Assembly: GCA_022457155.1 (NCBI GenBank)
Contig: JAJGOT010000134.1
Span: forward strand, 1,245,001-1,309,000
DNA length: 64,000 nt
Direction of reading: 5' to 3'
From: Cladopsammia gracilis
Lineage: Eukaryota; Cnidaria; Anthozoa; Scleractinia; Dendrophylliidae
The position numbers and the translations under genes were made by a program. This document shows, piece after piece, positions 28,401-43,400 of the stretch. Within the stretch, counting starts at the first letter, position 1, and each line of letters begins with the position of its first letter. The notes under the pieces are model-generated. The model did not search any database. It saw nothing but the letters and a program-made list of their open reading frames with translations, and was not told the DNA's origin.

Positions 28401-31400
28401 TACCAGTTCAAGTGGAGAAAGCAAAATTAACCGTCGTGTGTTCATGTTCTCCACAAAACCTATAATTTGATCATTTGACGTTGTTGTTTTGCAGGGAACG
28501 GCAAAGAAATGTACCAAAATGTAAAAGAGGCATTGTTTTTGCTCATTAAACGTATTGTTTTGTGCCGTTTTCGCTGCCGTCACCGTTGTGGTTGCTTAAG
28601 CTCTCTAATAAGAAACTAATCCCTAACTGTCTCATACTCCTCTTTCACTTGCAGGCACACTTTGTAATCGACCAATGGGAATGCAGTCTGGCCGTCTTAG
28701 AAATCACATGATCATAGCCTCGTCCAATTGGAACGCTAATCACGCTGCTCATCTCGCCCGTCTTCACGGCCGGCGCCGCGGCCGCAACGTTGGGGCCTGG
28801 TGCTCGAAATCCAAAAATCGGTACCAGTGGCTGCAGGTTGACTTTGGCGGAGCGGCAAAGATCATCAGAATCGCGACTCAGGGAAGACAAGATGCGAACC
28901 AGTGGGTCACACAGTACTATGTGTCCCATAGTTTGGACAGGGTGCACTTTTCTGAGTATAAAGAACGCAATAACAGGAAGGTAATTGAATGATGTATTTA
29001 TTCCACGTAAGTCATGTACCAGCCTGAGAAACCACTGCCATTTTCGTCTTCAAAACGTTATTGAAATAGAGATGAGCTAAACATAGACCTTATTCATAAA
29101 TGGCGGCCAATTTATTTTTCGTTTATTTTTATGCTAATCAGCCTAACTAGCCTCATTTTAAAGCAAAAATTCTATTGAATTGTGCACATGCTAACGAGGC
29201 TAGGTACGGGCTGATTGGTATGAATATAGAAGAATAATAAATTGGTCGCCATTTATGAATAAGATCTATAGGAATAAAATTTGTCAATTTTTTCATAAAA
29301 CGAAGGCCTTGATCAACGTTTAAAATGTGAAACGTGAATTCGCGTTCTGGATTTCCTCGGAGAGATTGATAGACAGATAGTGTGTGTCCTGCGTAGTTGG
29401 CAGTTTTTTTGTTGGCGTGCGCGATAATTCGCAAACTCGCGGCTTATCGCGCGCGCGACCAAAAAAACCGCCAGCTACGCAGGCTAGATCGTGTATTAAA
29501 AACTCCTCATTTACAGCGGACTAAATAACAGCGGCTATTGCTCCTCATAGAACACTATTGCCGCGATAGATATGAAGTTTATTATTTTGTTTATTGTATA
29601 AAGGAAACCGTAATTACGAAGATTTTCGAAAATTCTCCAATACTGTCTGAAGGTTGTACGAACGTTTCCAACCATTTGCCGAAAATTTCCAAAGATTGCC
29701 TAAAATTTCCGATGAAGACCCGAAAATGTTTCGATTGTCGACCAACACCTTTTAGGTCATTTGACATTTTAATGAGGGAAAACATGGTAGCGAACGTCTT
29801 CTACTGATATCTTTACTCTTCACGGTGAATTTAAAATCACTTAACCACTAACAACCTTCATATTTTTTTCCAGTATTTCAGTGGTAACCGTGACCGCAAC
29901 ACGGTGAAGTCCTATCCGTTTGTTCCCGCCATTCGAGGACGCTACATCCGGGTACATCCTTGGGGATGGCACGCTCATATCTCCATGAGATTGGAGTTCT
30001 ACGGTTGCCGCACCGGTAAATATATTTAGTTTTATCTTTTGTCGTTTTTTGCTTTGGGTTTAAAGTGGAACCTCTACTTTGCGACACCTCTGTGAAGGGG
30101 ACACTTCTCCTGTTCCCGGCCGGCAAAACGCTCATATAGTCTTTGTAACTATCACCTCTATTAAAGGGACACCTCTATTAAGGGGACACTTCTCCTGGTC
30201 CCGGCCGTGAAAACCCTCATATAATCTTCACATTATCACCCCTATTAAAGGAACAACTCTATTAAGGGGACACTTTTCCTGGTCCCGGTGGTGTTCCTTT
30301 AATGCAGGTTCGACTGTATTCAAGTTAATGTACCTTCTAAAATGATATGATCGCATGTTAGCCGAGAGATAGACAGATTTGCTTTGTGTGGCCTAACGGA
30401 CTGACCAAGGTCAACCAGCAGATGCCAAATCCATATGATCTTGCAAATACCACGGAATAACATGTATTTCATTGGTATAACGTGCAATAACAGGAACTTG
30501 GAAACAACTAGAGTCAGGTAGCCAAACAGCGAAACCATTACCTAGACGTTCGTGTGAAGATCAAACTAAACACAATATGCCATTTCCGAGTTGCCTTTAG
30601 CCTCTCTATCAAAGCGAGGCTAGGTGCGAAACCTTTCATATGAAAATGAGTTTTCATTCACATGCAAATAAAACGTATTTGCATGCGAATGAAAACTCAT
30701 TTCTTGCTTTGATAGAGAGGCTAAAGGCAACTCGGAAATGGCCTATTTGTTGACAAACACAGTCGGAAATTGACAGTCGGAAATTGATTGATTTGACACA
30801 GTCGACTCTTCTTTGTGCAGCCACATTGACACCCTCAGAATCTATTCGCCCAGAAGCTTGTGAATTTTTTTTTTCTATTTTTTGTAACAGCTAACATTGT
30901 CATGACCCACTTCCTTTTCAGATCGATTCACGATGGCTCTTGGTATGGAAGACCGACGAATCCTGTCGGGTCATCTTCGGGCCTCTTCGTCGTACAACTA
31001 CAATCACGGACCTGACCGAGCGCGTCTGAACATCTACGCCAGTCACGGCCGAACGGGAGCCTGGGTAGCAAAGTATCGAAACACCAAACAGTGGCTACAG
31101 ATTGACTTGAGGCAGATGGGTATCATCAAAGGTATCGCTACACAGGGACGAAGAGAAGCCCACCAATGGGTGAAAGTGTTCCAACTGTCGTACAGCCGTT
31201 TTGGAGCACGATTCAGGAGCTATGTGGCTCATGGACGAGTGAAGGTAATCCAATTGCTTTAATGAAGAAACTAGGGCATGTTATGAAAATTTGGTTGTAT
31301 CAACTTTGGTTGTATCAAATTTAAGGTGGCTCTGAATCCCACCTACAGAATTTTTTTAAACTTTGCCAAAAGTTGCATCTTATCCTACTGATCAAAATTC

Positions 31401-34400
31401 GACAATAAAAAATTGGGTTCACCGAGTCATTTTTGAGTTATTAACACTTTAAGCTAAAATTAAGGGTGTTTTCGGCACGTTATACTGTTACTATAGTAAC
31501 ATATTGTGTCACAAAAATGATAATAACGTGTTCACCAATCATCGGGCATTCGTTTGATATCATGATTGTAGCATCAACTGGTAAACAGTGGTTATAATTA
31601 CCCATCAAATTCTAAGTCTTGAAAAGTGCTGGAAACTGTTGGGAGCCACCTTAAATTAGCCACCGCAAAAAGATTTAAAAAGCTGGCATTTCGAGTGCTA
31701 GCCCTTTGTCAGGGCGAATCAAGGAATTATGGGTTGTGTGTGGTTTATATATCGAACGGTGGAGCTACGCTATTGGTAGAAACATGGTAACGTGAAAAAA
31801 CAAGAATAAATTAGTTGAATGAAAAACGTTCGTTGACATGCAATCATATATCTTCGTTGATACCATGTGCCATAAATTTGTTGTGGTATTACCTGGGTAG
31901 TCGGTCTAACGACGTTTTTAAGATAAGCAAACAACTGAATGCGCTCTTTTTCTGCTCCCAAAAAGTGGTCGTATTAACGGAGTGGTCTTATGGCGGGGTT
32001 CCACTGTACTGTGTAAATACGTATTTTTAATTTACTGTAATACCTAGCATAAATTGTAACATCATTTAAGATGTAAAAACTCTTATTCTTCGGCCATTTC
32101 AACTTTAACAAAAATAAAATACACACTGCGGTTATAAACATGACAAAACAACACATGTTGTAAAACACTTTGATTAACGACTTGACGTTTAATGTATGTT
32201 GAAGCATACGAAACGTCAAGTCATTAATCAAAGTTTTTTACAACATGCGTTGTTTTGTCATGTTTATAACCGCAGTGTGTATTTTATTTCTATCATTTAA
32301 GATATTTTTCTGGAGTGGAGTGTACGTCTATTCTAAACGAGATGCTAATTTATTGTGATTATTTTTATTAATTTTCTCCTTTAGCTCTTCCGTGGCAACT
32401 ACGACATTTATCACACAGTCGCGCGTAGGATACAACCGGCCATAAGAGCACGATACGTTAGGATTCATCCCAAGTCATGGCGTTCCTACATCGCCATGAG
32501 GGTAGAGCTTTATGGAAGAAGGTTGCGAGGTAAGCGATGGGGTTGGTTATGTAAAGGGACTTTTGTGATATGCCGATTGAAAGTATAAGGAAATAACTCA
32601 GATTTTTGAAAACTTTAAAAGAAAAGAACACGAATGAATTACGGAAGGAAGTGAAGAGGGTGGGAAAAATAAATAGTGAACTAAAGAACGAGAAGATGAA
32701 AAGAGGCAAAACGCTTTAATGCCCGCTTAATGAATGAACAAACTAATGAATGAATGAAAAGAGAGAAAGAAAGGAAAGAAATAGTAAATAATTAATAAAT
32801 CAACGAACAAAGGAAGGAAGGCATGCATAAAGGAATAGATAGAGGAGGGGAAGTAGAAAGGAAGACGGAAAGAACAGAAGAAAAAGATAAATGATTGAAT
32901 GAATCACAGAACGAAGGGAAGACGAGAGGAAGGAATGTATAAATGCCAAAATAAATGAACAACTGAAGAAAGGTAGGGAGGAAAGTGTCTTCTGTTTATC
33001 TGTACGAAGACATTACGAGTTCAACTTGTTACAGAAAGCAATACACCAATATCACGCTAGCATGGCACAAAAATATATTTAGTTTATTGGGAAAAAGAGC
33101 CGAGCATCAAATTCAGCAAATCGCTATTAGTAAAACTACAAAGTTTTGTAAAGATTGCTAGTAAACTGACGAAGATATGAAATTTTGAAACTGAGCATTT
33201 TTACAAAGAAATCAGGTCAGAGTACTAAGTTTAAAAGTTCATATCTCCGTCAGTGTACGAGCAATCTTTACGAAACTTTACAGCTTTACTAATATTGATG
33301 TGCTGAATTTGATACTGGACTCTTTTTCCCATTAAATTAAAGATATTTTCATGCCATGCTAGCGTGATGTTGGTCTATAAGGCAGAGAAAGACAAGAGTG
33401 ATGAGGTTAATGAATATATGAACGAGAGAACGACTGAATAAGAGAAGGAAAGAAGGGAGATATAAAAGAATGCTTAACATAAACAAGTTAGCGAATACAT
33501 GAAGGAGAGCAGGAAGTAGGGAAGAAAGGAAGGGAGGAAAAATGATTCGCTAACCAATTAAGGGGAATAGAATGGTCTATCGGAAATTATGCGTCTCGGA
33601 AAATATTCACCGAGTCTCGAATTCTCGCCATTTGAAATTGGAGTCTCGGAATCTCGGGCTCGAATTCGGGCTCGAATTTTGATAATTTGGATCTCGGAGT
33701 CTCGTAAATTTTTCGCGTAAATCTCAGCTTCCGTTGGAGATTTCAGTCACGCTTTAAACTGTTTTAGTACTATCGGCCCGACATTTTCTAGCAATTGGAG
33801 TCTCGGGCTCGGATTTTTTAGAGGTAAAGTCTCGGGTTCGGATTTGATAGAAACGCTAAAGTCTCGATCTCGAATTTTTAAACAAGGATCTCGCAGTCTC
33901 GCAAAGTCTCGAATTTACCATTCTATACCCCTCAATTATCATGACTATTACAGCTACTCGATAAACGTTGACAAAAGAATTGTGCATTGGCACATTCCAT
34001 GACTGCAAGGCATTGTGGGTTCACGTGCAGAACATATTTCAAAATACTCTTCACAGAACAATATCCCAGCTCCATATAGCGATGATGTTAGGGTCAATGA
34101 CCTAAGTGTGTGACCGACACGCCAGACGATACGGATTTAGGCAGTATGAGCTGGACCCACAATGTCTTGCGGCCTTAGAATGTACCAATGCGCAATTCTT
34201 CAGACAACGTTTATTGAAATAGCTGTATCACATATAAATATAGGGGTGGCGAATGGTACCATCAAAATCGTGGGTCTCAGAAAATTTTGGTCCGGTCTCG
34301 AAATCTCGGCAGTTTTTGTTTTAAGTCTCAAAGTCTCATTTGGCTGGTGCTTTTTCTGTCTCAGAGTCTCGGATTTTTTTCCTCAAGGTCTCGGAGTCTC

Positions 34401-37400
34401 AAATACTTTTGTCAAGCATTCTCATTCTTCATCCTTGTTTGTTGTTTGATAGATGATTTGGATATTTTTAGCACTGAGTCTCGGTTTTTTCCCGCATTGG
34501 GTCTCGGGCTCGGATTTTATAACGTAGCTGCGGTCGCGGTCTCGGATTTTGAAACAAGGGTCTCGGCGTCTCGGCGAGTCTCGGATTTACCATTCGCCAC
34601 CCCTAAATATGAAAATATACATTAAACAAGACTGAGCTCTATTGAACTTTTTTCACCCAGAAAACTTCTGTGATGCACCAGTGGGTCTTCAGTCAGGCCG
34701 AATAAAGAACAACCAGATCACCGCTTCTTCCCAGTGGAACAAATACCACGCCGCGTGGCTCGCGCGTCTTCACCGCGCGCGTCGAGGGCGGTACATGGGC
34801 GCGTGGTCCTCGCGACATAAAAACCACAATCAATGGCTACAGATTGACTTCAGAAGGTCTATGAAGATCACTGGCATATGGACACAAGGACGACAGGATG
34901 CCGACCAATGGGTCACGGCGTACTATATTTACTATAGTTCAGACGGAGCGTACCTTTCCAAGGTGAAGAACTGGTGGAATGCTTATGTAAAGGTAAGAGC
35001 AGTGCTTCTATTGGATTTATTTAATTTTGATCACATCGTTTCATGTCAACTTTGTGGAGCGTTCAAAGAAACAGTATAGGGGTACCGAACGGCATGAAAT
35101 GTCTGCATCCGAGCAGCTGTGCATCCGTGCATCCGTGCATCCGTGCATCCATGCATCCGTGCATCCTTGAAACCGTGCATCCGTGCATCTTTGAAACCGT
35201 GTACTAATTGTGTAGTGACATATTTACATTGTATCTCTTAAACTTTCTAGTAATCAAGGTTTAACCGTTTTTGCTATGTATTTATACAGACATTCCAGGG
35301 CAACAAAGACCGTATGTCCATCCAAACTCACCCCATCAACCCAGCCATATACGGTCGTTATGTTCGAATCATACCACGTGGCTGGAGGTCTCATATTTCC
35401 ATGAGACTGGAGCTGTTTGGAAGCCCATGGAGTAAGTTTTCATCAGTTGATTGTGTTGTAAAGTTAAGAAATGATCTTCGCAGTTGTGTTTGGAAATTAC
35501 GCAGTTGCAAAGAAGCCTGAAAATAATTCAGCGCTTCAACGGGATTTGGACCCATGACCTCCGTGCTACCGGTGCGATGCTCTATCAACTGAGCTATGAA
35601 GCCACACTCACATTGGAAGCAATGTCAATTGTGAATTCATATGTTACAATGAAAGCGACAGAATGACAAATAAGGTTTATGAATGAAACATATGAACTGT
35701 GGATAGAGAATGTAAAGTCGAGAAATGATCCTCGCAGTTCTGAAATTAAAGCAGTTGCCAAGAAGCCTGAAAACAGGATTTGAATCCATTACCTCCGCGT
35801 TCAACTTATACATTGCCTGACTGTATTATTTTAGGTCGTTGTGATATGCCACTCGGAGTTGAAGACAAGCGCGTGCATGACAAAATGATACGCGCCTCGT
35901 CATACTACAATTTCTACTGCAGACCAAGCAGCGGTAGACTGAACGGGCGCCGGGCAGGCCGAAACGGAGGAGCCTGGTGCGCAAAGAGGCGAGGCAGACG
36001 TCAGTGGCTGCAGGTGGATTTTGGCGCGGTAGCGAGAGTGTCACGTGTCGCAACTCAGGGAAGACAGAACAGTGCACAGTGGGTGAAAACGTATTATCTT
36101 TCGTACAGCCGAAATGGGTACAGGTTTATTCCATACAAAGAGAAGGGCCGAACTAAGGTAAGCGATGAACACGCGTATATGTCGTGTGTATGGTTTTGTT
36201 AACTCTTAAACTCTCGAAGAGAAAGGTTAAGTGTATGGATTGATGAGCTCAAAATCTAAAATTTGATAAATCTGCCAATTTTGTGAATTAAGACAAATGA
36301 TTGGTTTTTCCCTTGAACAAACTTTGCCCGATTACGATAAATTCTAAAAGAAAAAGCTGAAAAAGCACAGAAAGCGGTTTCTTTCTCTACAGCTTAGCGA
36401 AAAGTTTTCATTGACTAGCTCCCAGCTGTACAGCCAACGAACTTTTCAACGCTTTATTAAAAGGACATTGTGTAAATCCAAACTTTTATTACAAAATTTC
36501 GACTAGCAAACAATAAAGTGTGAAGCCGTCAGTCGTAATAATAGAAAGTAAAGAAATTAAAAAGGTCATAGAGTCATATTGTGCTACTTTTGTCTTTAGT
36601 TGTTCAGAGGAAACTATGATCAACACGTGATCGTACGTCACAGACTTCGTCGTTCAATCACAGGGCGTTACTTCAGATTCCATCCCGTTACGTGGCACTA
36701 CTGGATTTCAATGAGAGTAGAACTGTACGGTTGTGTGATCGGTGAGTGTGATTATTTTAGATAATCCCCAAAGCTATCCTCTTAAAGGAGAATTTCCCAC
36801 CAATAGCAAAATTTTTCTTGCCTTATTTCCACGTTATATCGGCAAATGCCACCAAATATACAACTTAATTAGATAAAAAGTTCCTAGAGGGCAAAACAAA
36901 AGCAGTAGTTTGGAAATAAAGTGCAGGATTGCAAGGATGGAAGTGGATTACATTTCATCATTTTTTTTTTTCGCGACAGGCGGTCAAGAAACCAAAATTG
37001 GCATTCTTGTTGAATTTTGACTTTTTGAGGCGTTATTTTGTGTCTTTCGTTGGTTGCAACTTGAGTTTGTGGATGAAATCCTAATGTGTGACAATTCAAA
37101 TGAAAGCTATTGAGCAGTAGTTTCCTGTGGTACTGTTTATTATGCTGTACAAGGTGGTTCTAACTTTTGAGTGTGTGGATGAAATCCTAAAGTGTGACCA
37201 TTCAAATGAAAGCTACTGAGCAGTACTTTCCTGTGGTACTGTTCATTATGCGATACAAGGTGGTTCTAAATTTTTCCTGTAGTGTGACCTTTCAAATGGA
37301 AGCTCCTAGGCGTTACGTGCCTAAATAAACTGTTGTATTGTATTGTATTGTTTGTTTTCAGCATTTTTTTTTTTAAAAAGATAGCATTTGATCGTTCTTG

Positions 37401-40400
37401 AGATTGAAGGGGCTTATGTGTGTTCTGTTTCTTTTATTGATTGGATTGTTCTTTGATTAAGGTGCTCGGTGCAACAAACCTCTGGGAATGCGAAATGGCC
37501 GCATTCGTTCATCACAAGTTAGCGCTTCCTCCAGCTGGGACCGAAACCACGGCCCCAACAACGGCAGACTTCATTTCTACAGCAAAGGGCGAAGTGCAGC
37601 CTGGTGCGCGCGGCATAACAACCGTCTCCAGTGGTATCAAGTAAATTTTGGTCGCCCCACACGGGTGGTGATGGTCGCTACTCAGGGACGACGAGATGCC
37701 CGTCAGTGGGTGACTCAATATTATTTGACGTTTAGTCAGGATGGAATACACTATGCGGAATACAAACAAAACAGTGGACGAAAGGTAATACTCGACTATT
37801 TGTTTTACAATGCGGCCCGAAAAACCGTGAACACTGAAAATGGCCGTGGTGTAACTAGCGCCTGACACCGTTGTAACAACGGTGTTTTTTACTGCCAAAA
37901 TTACAACGTTGTAACAATAATAACCAAATTTGCAGTTCCACCAGCACGAGTATAATTTGTAAAGAACAAACTTAAGTTTTTTCGCCAAAGATTTATAAAA
38001 AAGGCGCGAAAAATACGGAGAGATAAGACGGAGATTGAATAGCGTTGTAATTCTCTTTAAAAATTGTTGTTAAAACGAGTTGCAAAGGGCAATTAAAAAA
38101 AATGTTTTCAGACTATTTTCGGACTTCTATTAAAAAAAAAAAAAAGAGAAACTGAAACAAAAGACAACGAAAAAGGTGTGCCCCGTGTGAGGATCGAACT
38201 CACGACCTTCAGATTTCTACTTTGGATTATGAGACTGACGCAGTGCCTACTGCGCTAACGAGGCACCTGCGGTTAATAGCCGGTTGAGATTTTTTATCAA
38301 GTCTTTTTTCAGGATGAGGTTTACTATAGATCTGTGCCTGTACAATACTTAAATTTTGTTGGCGTTCGATTGTTATTTTTCCGGAATACGAATACATCTA
38401 TATGGAATGCTCACAAAAAGGCTCATATGGTAATTTTGAATCTACTACGGAACTGATAGAATAAGGAATACCGCAGTCAGATTTGCAAAAAAGTATCTGT
38501 TTTTCCACTTTAGTACTTTGCAGGAAACAGGGATCAAAACAGTGTTGTTCGACACCGCCTGTTCACTCGAGTCAAATGTCAGTACATTCAAATCCGTCCA
38601 TGGGGCTGGTATCGACATATTTCCATGAGAGTGGAGTTTTATGGATGCACTGAAGGTAAGTCATATTAGACATTTCATTTTCATTTTCATTTTAAACAGA
38701 CTACGTGTAATTCTTTTCTCTCAGGAAGTGAGCCCGACACGTGTTAGCAGTGTCTTCTCGCGGAAGGCGCTTTAGCATACGCTCGTGTTTCGCCTGCTAA
38801 ACCAACCTCGTAATCTCATACCCAGATCTCACTCGTACTTGTACTGACCGTGGGAGATCTGGGTACGAAATTACTAACCTCCTCCCCAGGCCCTTCTCTA
38901 CATTCAAAATGGCGGATCATTTTGAAAGCGGAGAAGGCCTGGGGCGAGGTTGTCGCTGAATGTCCCTCAGGAAAAGAAAGAGATTACTCTCTAACTCGAA
39001 TTCTACGCTCAAAATTCCAGGCAATTTTGACACTGATTTTCTAATAAAAAAGTAAACTAATCTTATTGGATTTGAGACTACTGTTGATAGATCTTTTCTT
39101 GAACAAACTAGTTTTGAATCGATGATTCTTCGTATTGAAGAAAAAGTTCGTTTTGAAAAGAAATAAATGGAAGCGGAGTGCCGTTGTATGTTTAATTTTA
39201 CTAAAATTAGCTCTTTAAAAATGCTGTGGCATTGATATTGCTGATGTGGATCTATCCCACGAAATATTAAATAGGCAATAGAAAATATGATACATGAGAT
39301 ATGCCATGGCATATAACATATGAGATATGACATATGTCATATGACATATGAGATATGCGCCTACAGGATATGAGATATGACAAATGAGAAATGAGAAATG
39401 AGAAATGAGAAATGAGAAATGAGAAATGAGAAATGAGATATATATGAGATATAAGCCTATAGGATATGAGATATGAGATATGAGAAATGAGAAATGAGAT
39501 GTGAGAAATGAGAAATGAGAAATGAGAAATGAGAAATGAGAAATGAGATATATGAGATATAAGCCTATAGGATATGAGATATGAGAAATGAGAAATGAGA
39601 AATGAGAAATGAGAAATGAGAAATGAGAAATGAGAAATGAGAAATGAGATATGAGAAATGAGAAATGAGAAATGAGAAATGAGAAATGAGAAATGAGATA
39701 TGAGATATATATGAGATATGAAATATGAGATTTAAAAGCTGAGATTTTGAGCGCCAACCCTTAGTCAGAGTAAACATCAGCTTATGAATCTCTTTACGGT
39801 GGCCAATTTACCTTATAAACTCCTTAGTTAAAACCAAATTTAAATGTTTCACTACCCAACTGATGCAGGGTCAAGCCCAAATCATACCGTCCAGAAGAAG
39901 GTCGGACACCTTATTGAAACTTATATAACGGAGTAACTGGTTAGCTTTCAGTTGAGGTTAGGGGTAGCAGTTTATATAGTTAAATTTAGGACTAAGCAAC
40001 CCGAGAAGCTAGGTGGTACAGTAATACGGTAGGCTATGTAAGCCTAAGCCTAGATGAGGTCACAGGTTCAATCCTGAGTGGGGATTTTAGATTTTCTATT
40101 TTACACTTATATAAGTCTCAATAAGGTGTCCGACATCCTTCTGGACGGTATGATTTAGGCACAACCCTGATACAGCACCACAGTTTCTTAAAAAACTAAA
40201 CCCTTCACTCCGTTATTTACAGATCGCTGTGTCATGCCTCTCGGTTTAGAGGACAAGCGAGTGCCAGACGGCCATTTGACCGCCTCAACTTATTACAACT
40301 CTGCTCTGTCACCCTGGCGCGGTCGGCTTAATGGTATCTACTCATGGTGCGTGCGCAGAAATCGTGTAGGGGAGTGGTTTCAAGTGAACTTTGTTGAGTT

Positions 40401-43400
40401 GATGCGTATCAAAGGTGTTGCTACCCAGGGTCGACAGAACGCCAATCAGTGGGTGAGAAGATACATAGTCAGTTACAGCGTCGGTGAAATGAACTTCAGA
40501 TCGTATAGACAAGGTCACAGTGTGAAGGTAAGCTAGTCATTTTACCAGCGGCGTATCCAATGCGAGAAATTCCGGATTTAATTTACTTAAGTCAATAAAA
40601 TGTTAATAAATTATTTCGTCACCGGACGCATTTTAAACTGGTGTTCGTTTTTTTCTCAGGTTTTTGATGGAAATACCGACCGCCATTCTATCGTGTATCA
40701 CCAGTTTACCAAGCCTTTCACGGCCGTAAACGTCCGTATTTATCCAAAAACCTGGTACGGTTGGATATCTATGAGGGCTGAGATTTATGGATGCTCAGGT
40801 ACAAAATGTTTACCGTTTTCTTTAAGTACAAATTTCAATTGACAAATTATCTAGAATTTATACTCACTCAAAAATCGAGTAACAAGGAGAAGAAATGAAT
40901 TTCATTTAAATGATCACACTAAGGATTTTATCCACAGACTCAAACGTTAGAACCACCTATGGACATCACGATAAATAGCGAAAAAAGAAAGTACTACTTA
41001 ATACCATATGAATGGTACTTGGATGCTCGTCGGACATTTTGGATTAAACCTCCTAAATGAGACCAATCTTAGCTTGGATCAAGCTTTGTTTGACCCCCGA
41101 ACGTACAGGACACGATCTCTGTTATTTATCCTAACTAAATCTCATTGTCATTTCATCCGATTACCCAGCTTCCCCGTGTAATAAACCCCTGGGATTGCAG
41201 AACCGCCGTCTTCCGGACGTTAAAATCACGGCATCATCAGAATTTAATCAATTCCACGCTGCTAGACTCGGGAGACTGGGTCAAGTTAAGCGCGGAAAGT
41301 ACGTGGGGGCCTGGTGCGCGCGATACAACAATCACAACCAATGGCTAAAGGTGGACTTTGGCCGACTAATGAAAATCACCAAAGTATCCACACAAGGTCG
41401 TCAGGATACTAACCAATGGGTGACGTCGTTCTATCTGTCGTCGAGTGTGGATAATGTGCACTGGGCAATGTACAAGTTTAGAAGTGGAAACAAGGTGAAG
41501 AAAATAAGAAAGCATGTTTCGCCCAAGTGTGAACACAGCATAAATATAGATTACTTCATGGGCAGTGCGGGCGTACGGTATTTACGAGATACAAACCAAC
41601 GAGTGCGTAAATGCCGTACAAAGCACTGCCCATTAATTTGTTACATTTGTGATTGGACGAAACGCTTTTTTTCACGTGTGAGAAAGCCGTTTCGCCATTC
41701 TGATTGGCTGCCAAATTTTAATAGAAAATCTCAATAAGTATGAAATAAGACCAATTTCAACATTGTTCATCATTGGTCCAACATTGGTTCAACAGTAGTC
41801 GCAACATGATTTGATCAACAAATGTTGAACCCTGTATCATAGGCTTAAGAGTACTTTCGATTAAGGTTGAGTTTAACGATTGATTTAAAAAAAGAACGTT
41901 TGATGTACTGCAACCAATCAGGGTAAAAAAAGTTGATTTATCCAAAAATAAGAAACAAGCGCATTTAATGTTGCCTCACATTTTGGTTGGTCCATCGAGT
42001 GAAAAAGAGATGGACCCGGATTGCTTCACTATGAACGAAATGTTTCGACCATTCGGGTCTTGTGTTCATTTCAAAATTAGGAGGAATAACGCCCCTCCCC
42101 CTCGGGGCCCCTTCCCTGGTTCCGACACTCAAGCTCCTATCACCGTACAGCGATTTCAGTTATGGAACCATAACTGAAAAATCAAACGTTTTCCTTGGAT
42201 TTTGTGGATTAGCCAGATATTTTACAACCGTAGTTATCATTGATCCTGAACTTTGCATTAGTTTCACATAAGTAATAAATGGTTTCAGTCTTTTAAAAAA
42301 CAGTGTTCTTGAAAGCGGGCAGCTTTTCAATTATATCTTGTTTTTAACTGCAACAATAGCTGCTACAATAATAACGTGAATACACTTTGTTTTCTTTTTT
42401 AGCTTTTCCAAGCCAATCGCGATCAAAACAGTATTACCCAAAACGCCATTAACCCTCCAATCTTCGGGAGATTTGTCAAACTTAACCCGCGCGGTTGGTA
42501 CAGGCATATTTCAATGAGGATTGAATATTATGGATGTTTTGCCGGTAAGTTATTACAATTTTGTTTTTGTTTTTAACTTAAGTGGTTTTACATTCTGAAA
42601 TGACTCGTGCAACTTTAACAAATTAACCAAATTTGCCGAGTGTTTGGCTTTTTCGAGGCTTTCAGTAATAAACCAAATAGTGTCTGAAGGTCGCGAGTTC
42701 TATGCTCACAAGGGGCATGTATTTTTTTTTGCTTTGGCTTTAACACAAGACAACAAAAGTGATCGCTGAAGCCTGCCGCACACTTGAGGAAAATACTTAG
42801 TAAAATTCCTCGCCCGGTACCTTGAAATCATGTGAACTTGCCATGCAATTTTATTGGCTAATCGATTAATTTGGCTCAGTCAGATTCTCGCGGCGCCTGC
42901 ACACAATGAGGAATTTGTCTCACGAGGCAAAAAATACCAAACACGATAGATATTTGCCTCACGACCTCGCGAGGCGAAAAACCTACAAAAATTCCAGCGC
43001 ACACTTGAGGAAACAGCTGAGCCAACTACCTCGCGAGAAATTTTGCTCAACACTTTCCTCAGGTGTGCGGCAGGCTTAAGAAAGAACAACTTCAATAATT
43101 CTCTAAATTTTGTTCTTGATGGAATTCTTGAGTGAGGCTGTCGTGCAAGTAAAAAAAAAAGATGTGCCCCGTGTGAGGATCGAATTCACGACCTTCAGAT
43201 TTCTACTTTAGATTATGAGACTGACGCGCTGCCTACTGCGCTAACGAGGTATCCACACGTCGATGTTAGGAATTTAAACAAACAACAGCGCCACATTTTT
43301 AAATTTGTATTTCTCAGAGTACAGTCAGAGTCAATTATGGAGACAATTGTATTCTGATCGCGGTTACCTGGGAAATACTGAAGAGAGAAACAACGACAGT

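Noticed and set aside
31680..31760. Possible Penelope-type terminus (gctagccctttgtcagggcg)
   Set aside because: Short motif only, no reverse transcriptase or paired terminal repeat; left unannotated.
37512..37988. 158-aa - strand frame, also seen at 56368-56667
   Set aside because: Antisense of the zeta A exons D14 and D22; similarity between them only reflects the sense exons.
39215..39757. 180-aa open frame on the - strand (ISHFSFL repeats)
   Set aside because: It is a translation of a (GAGAAAT)n array; periodic low complexity, no start or splice context.
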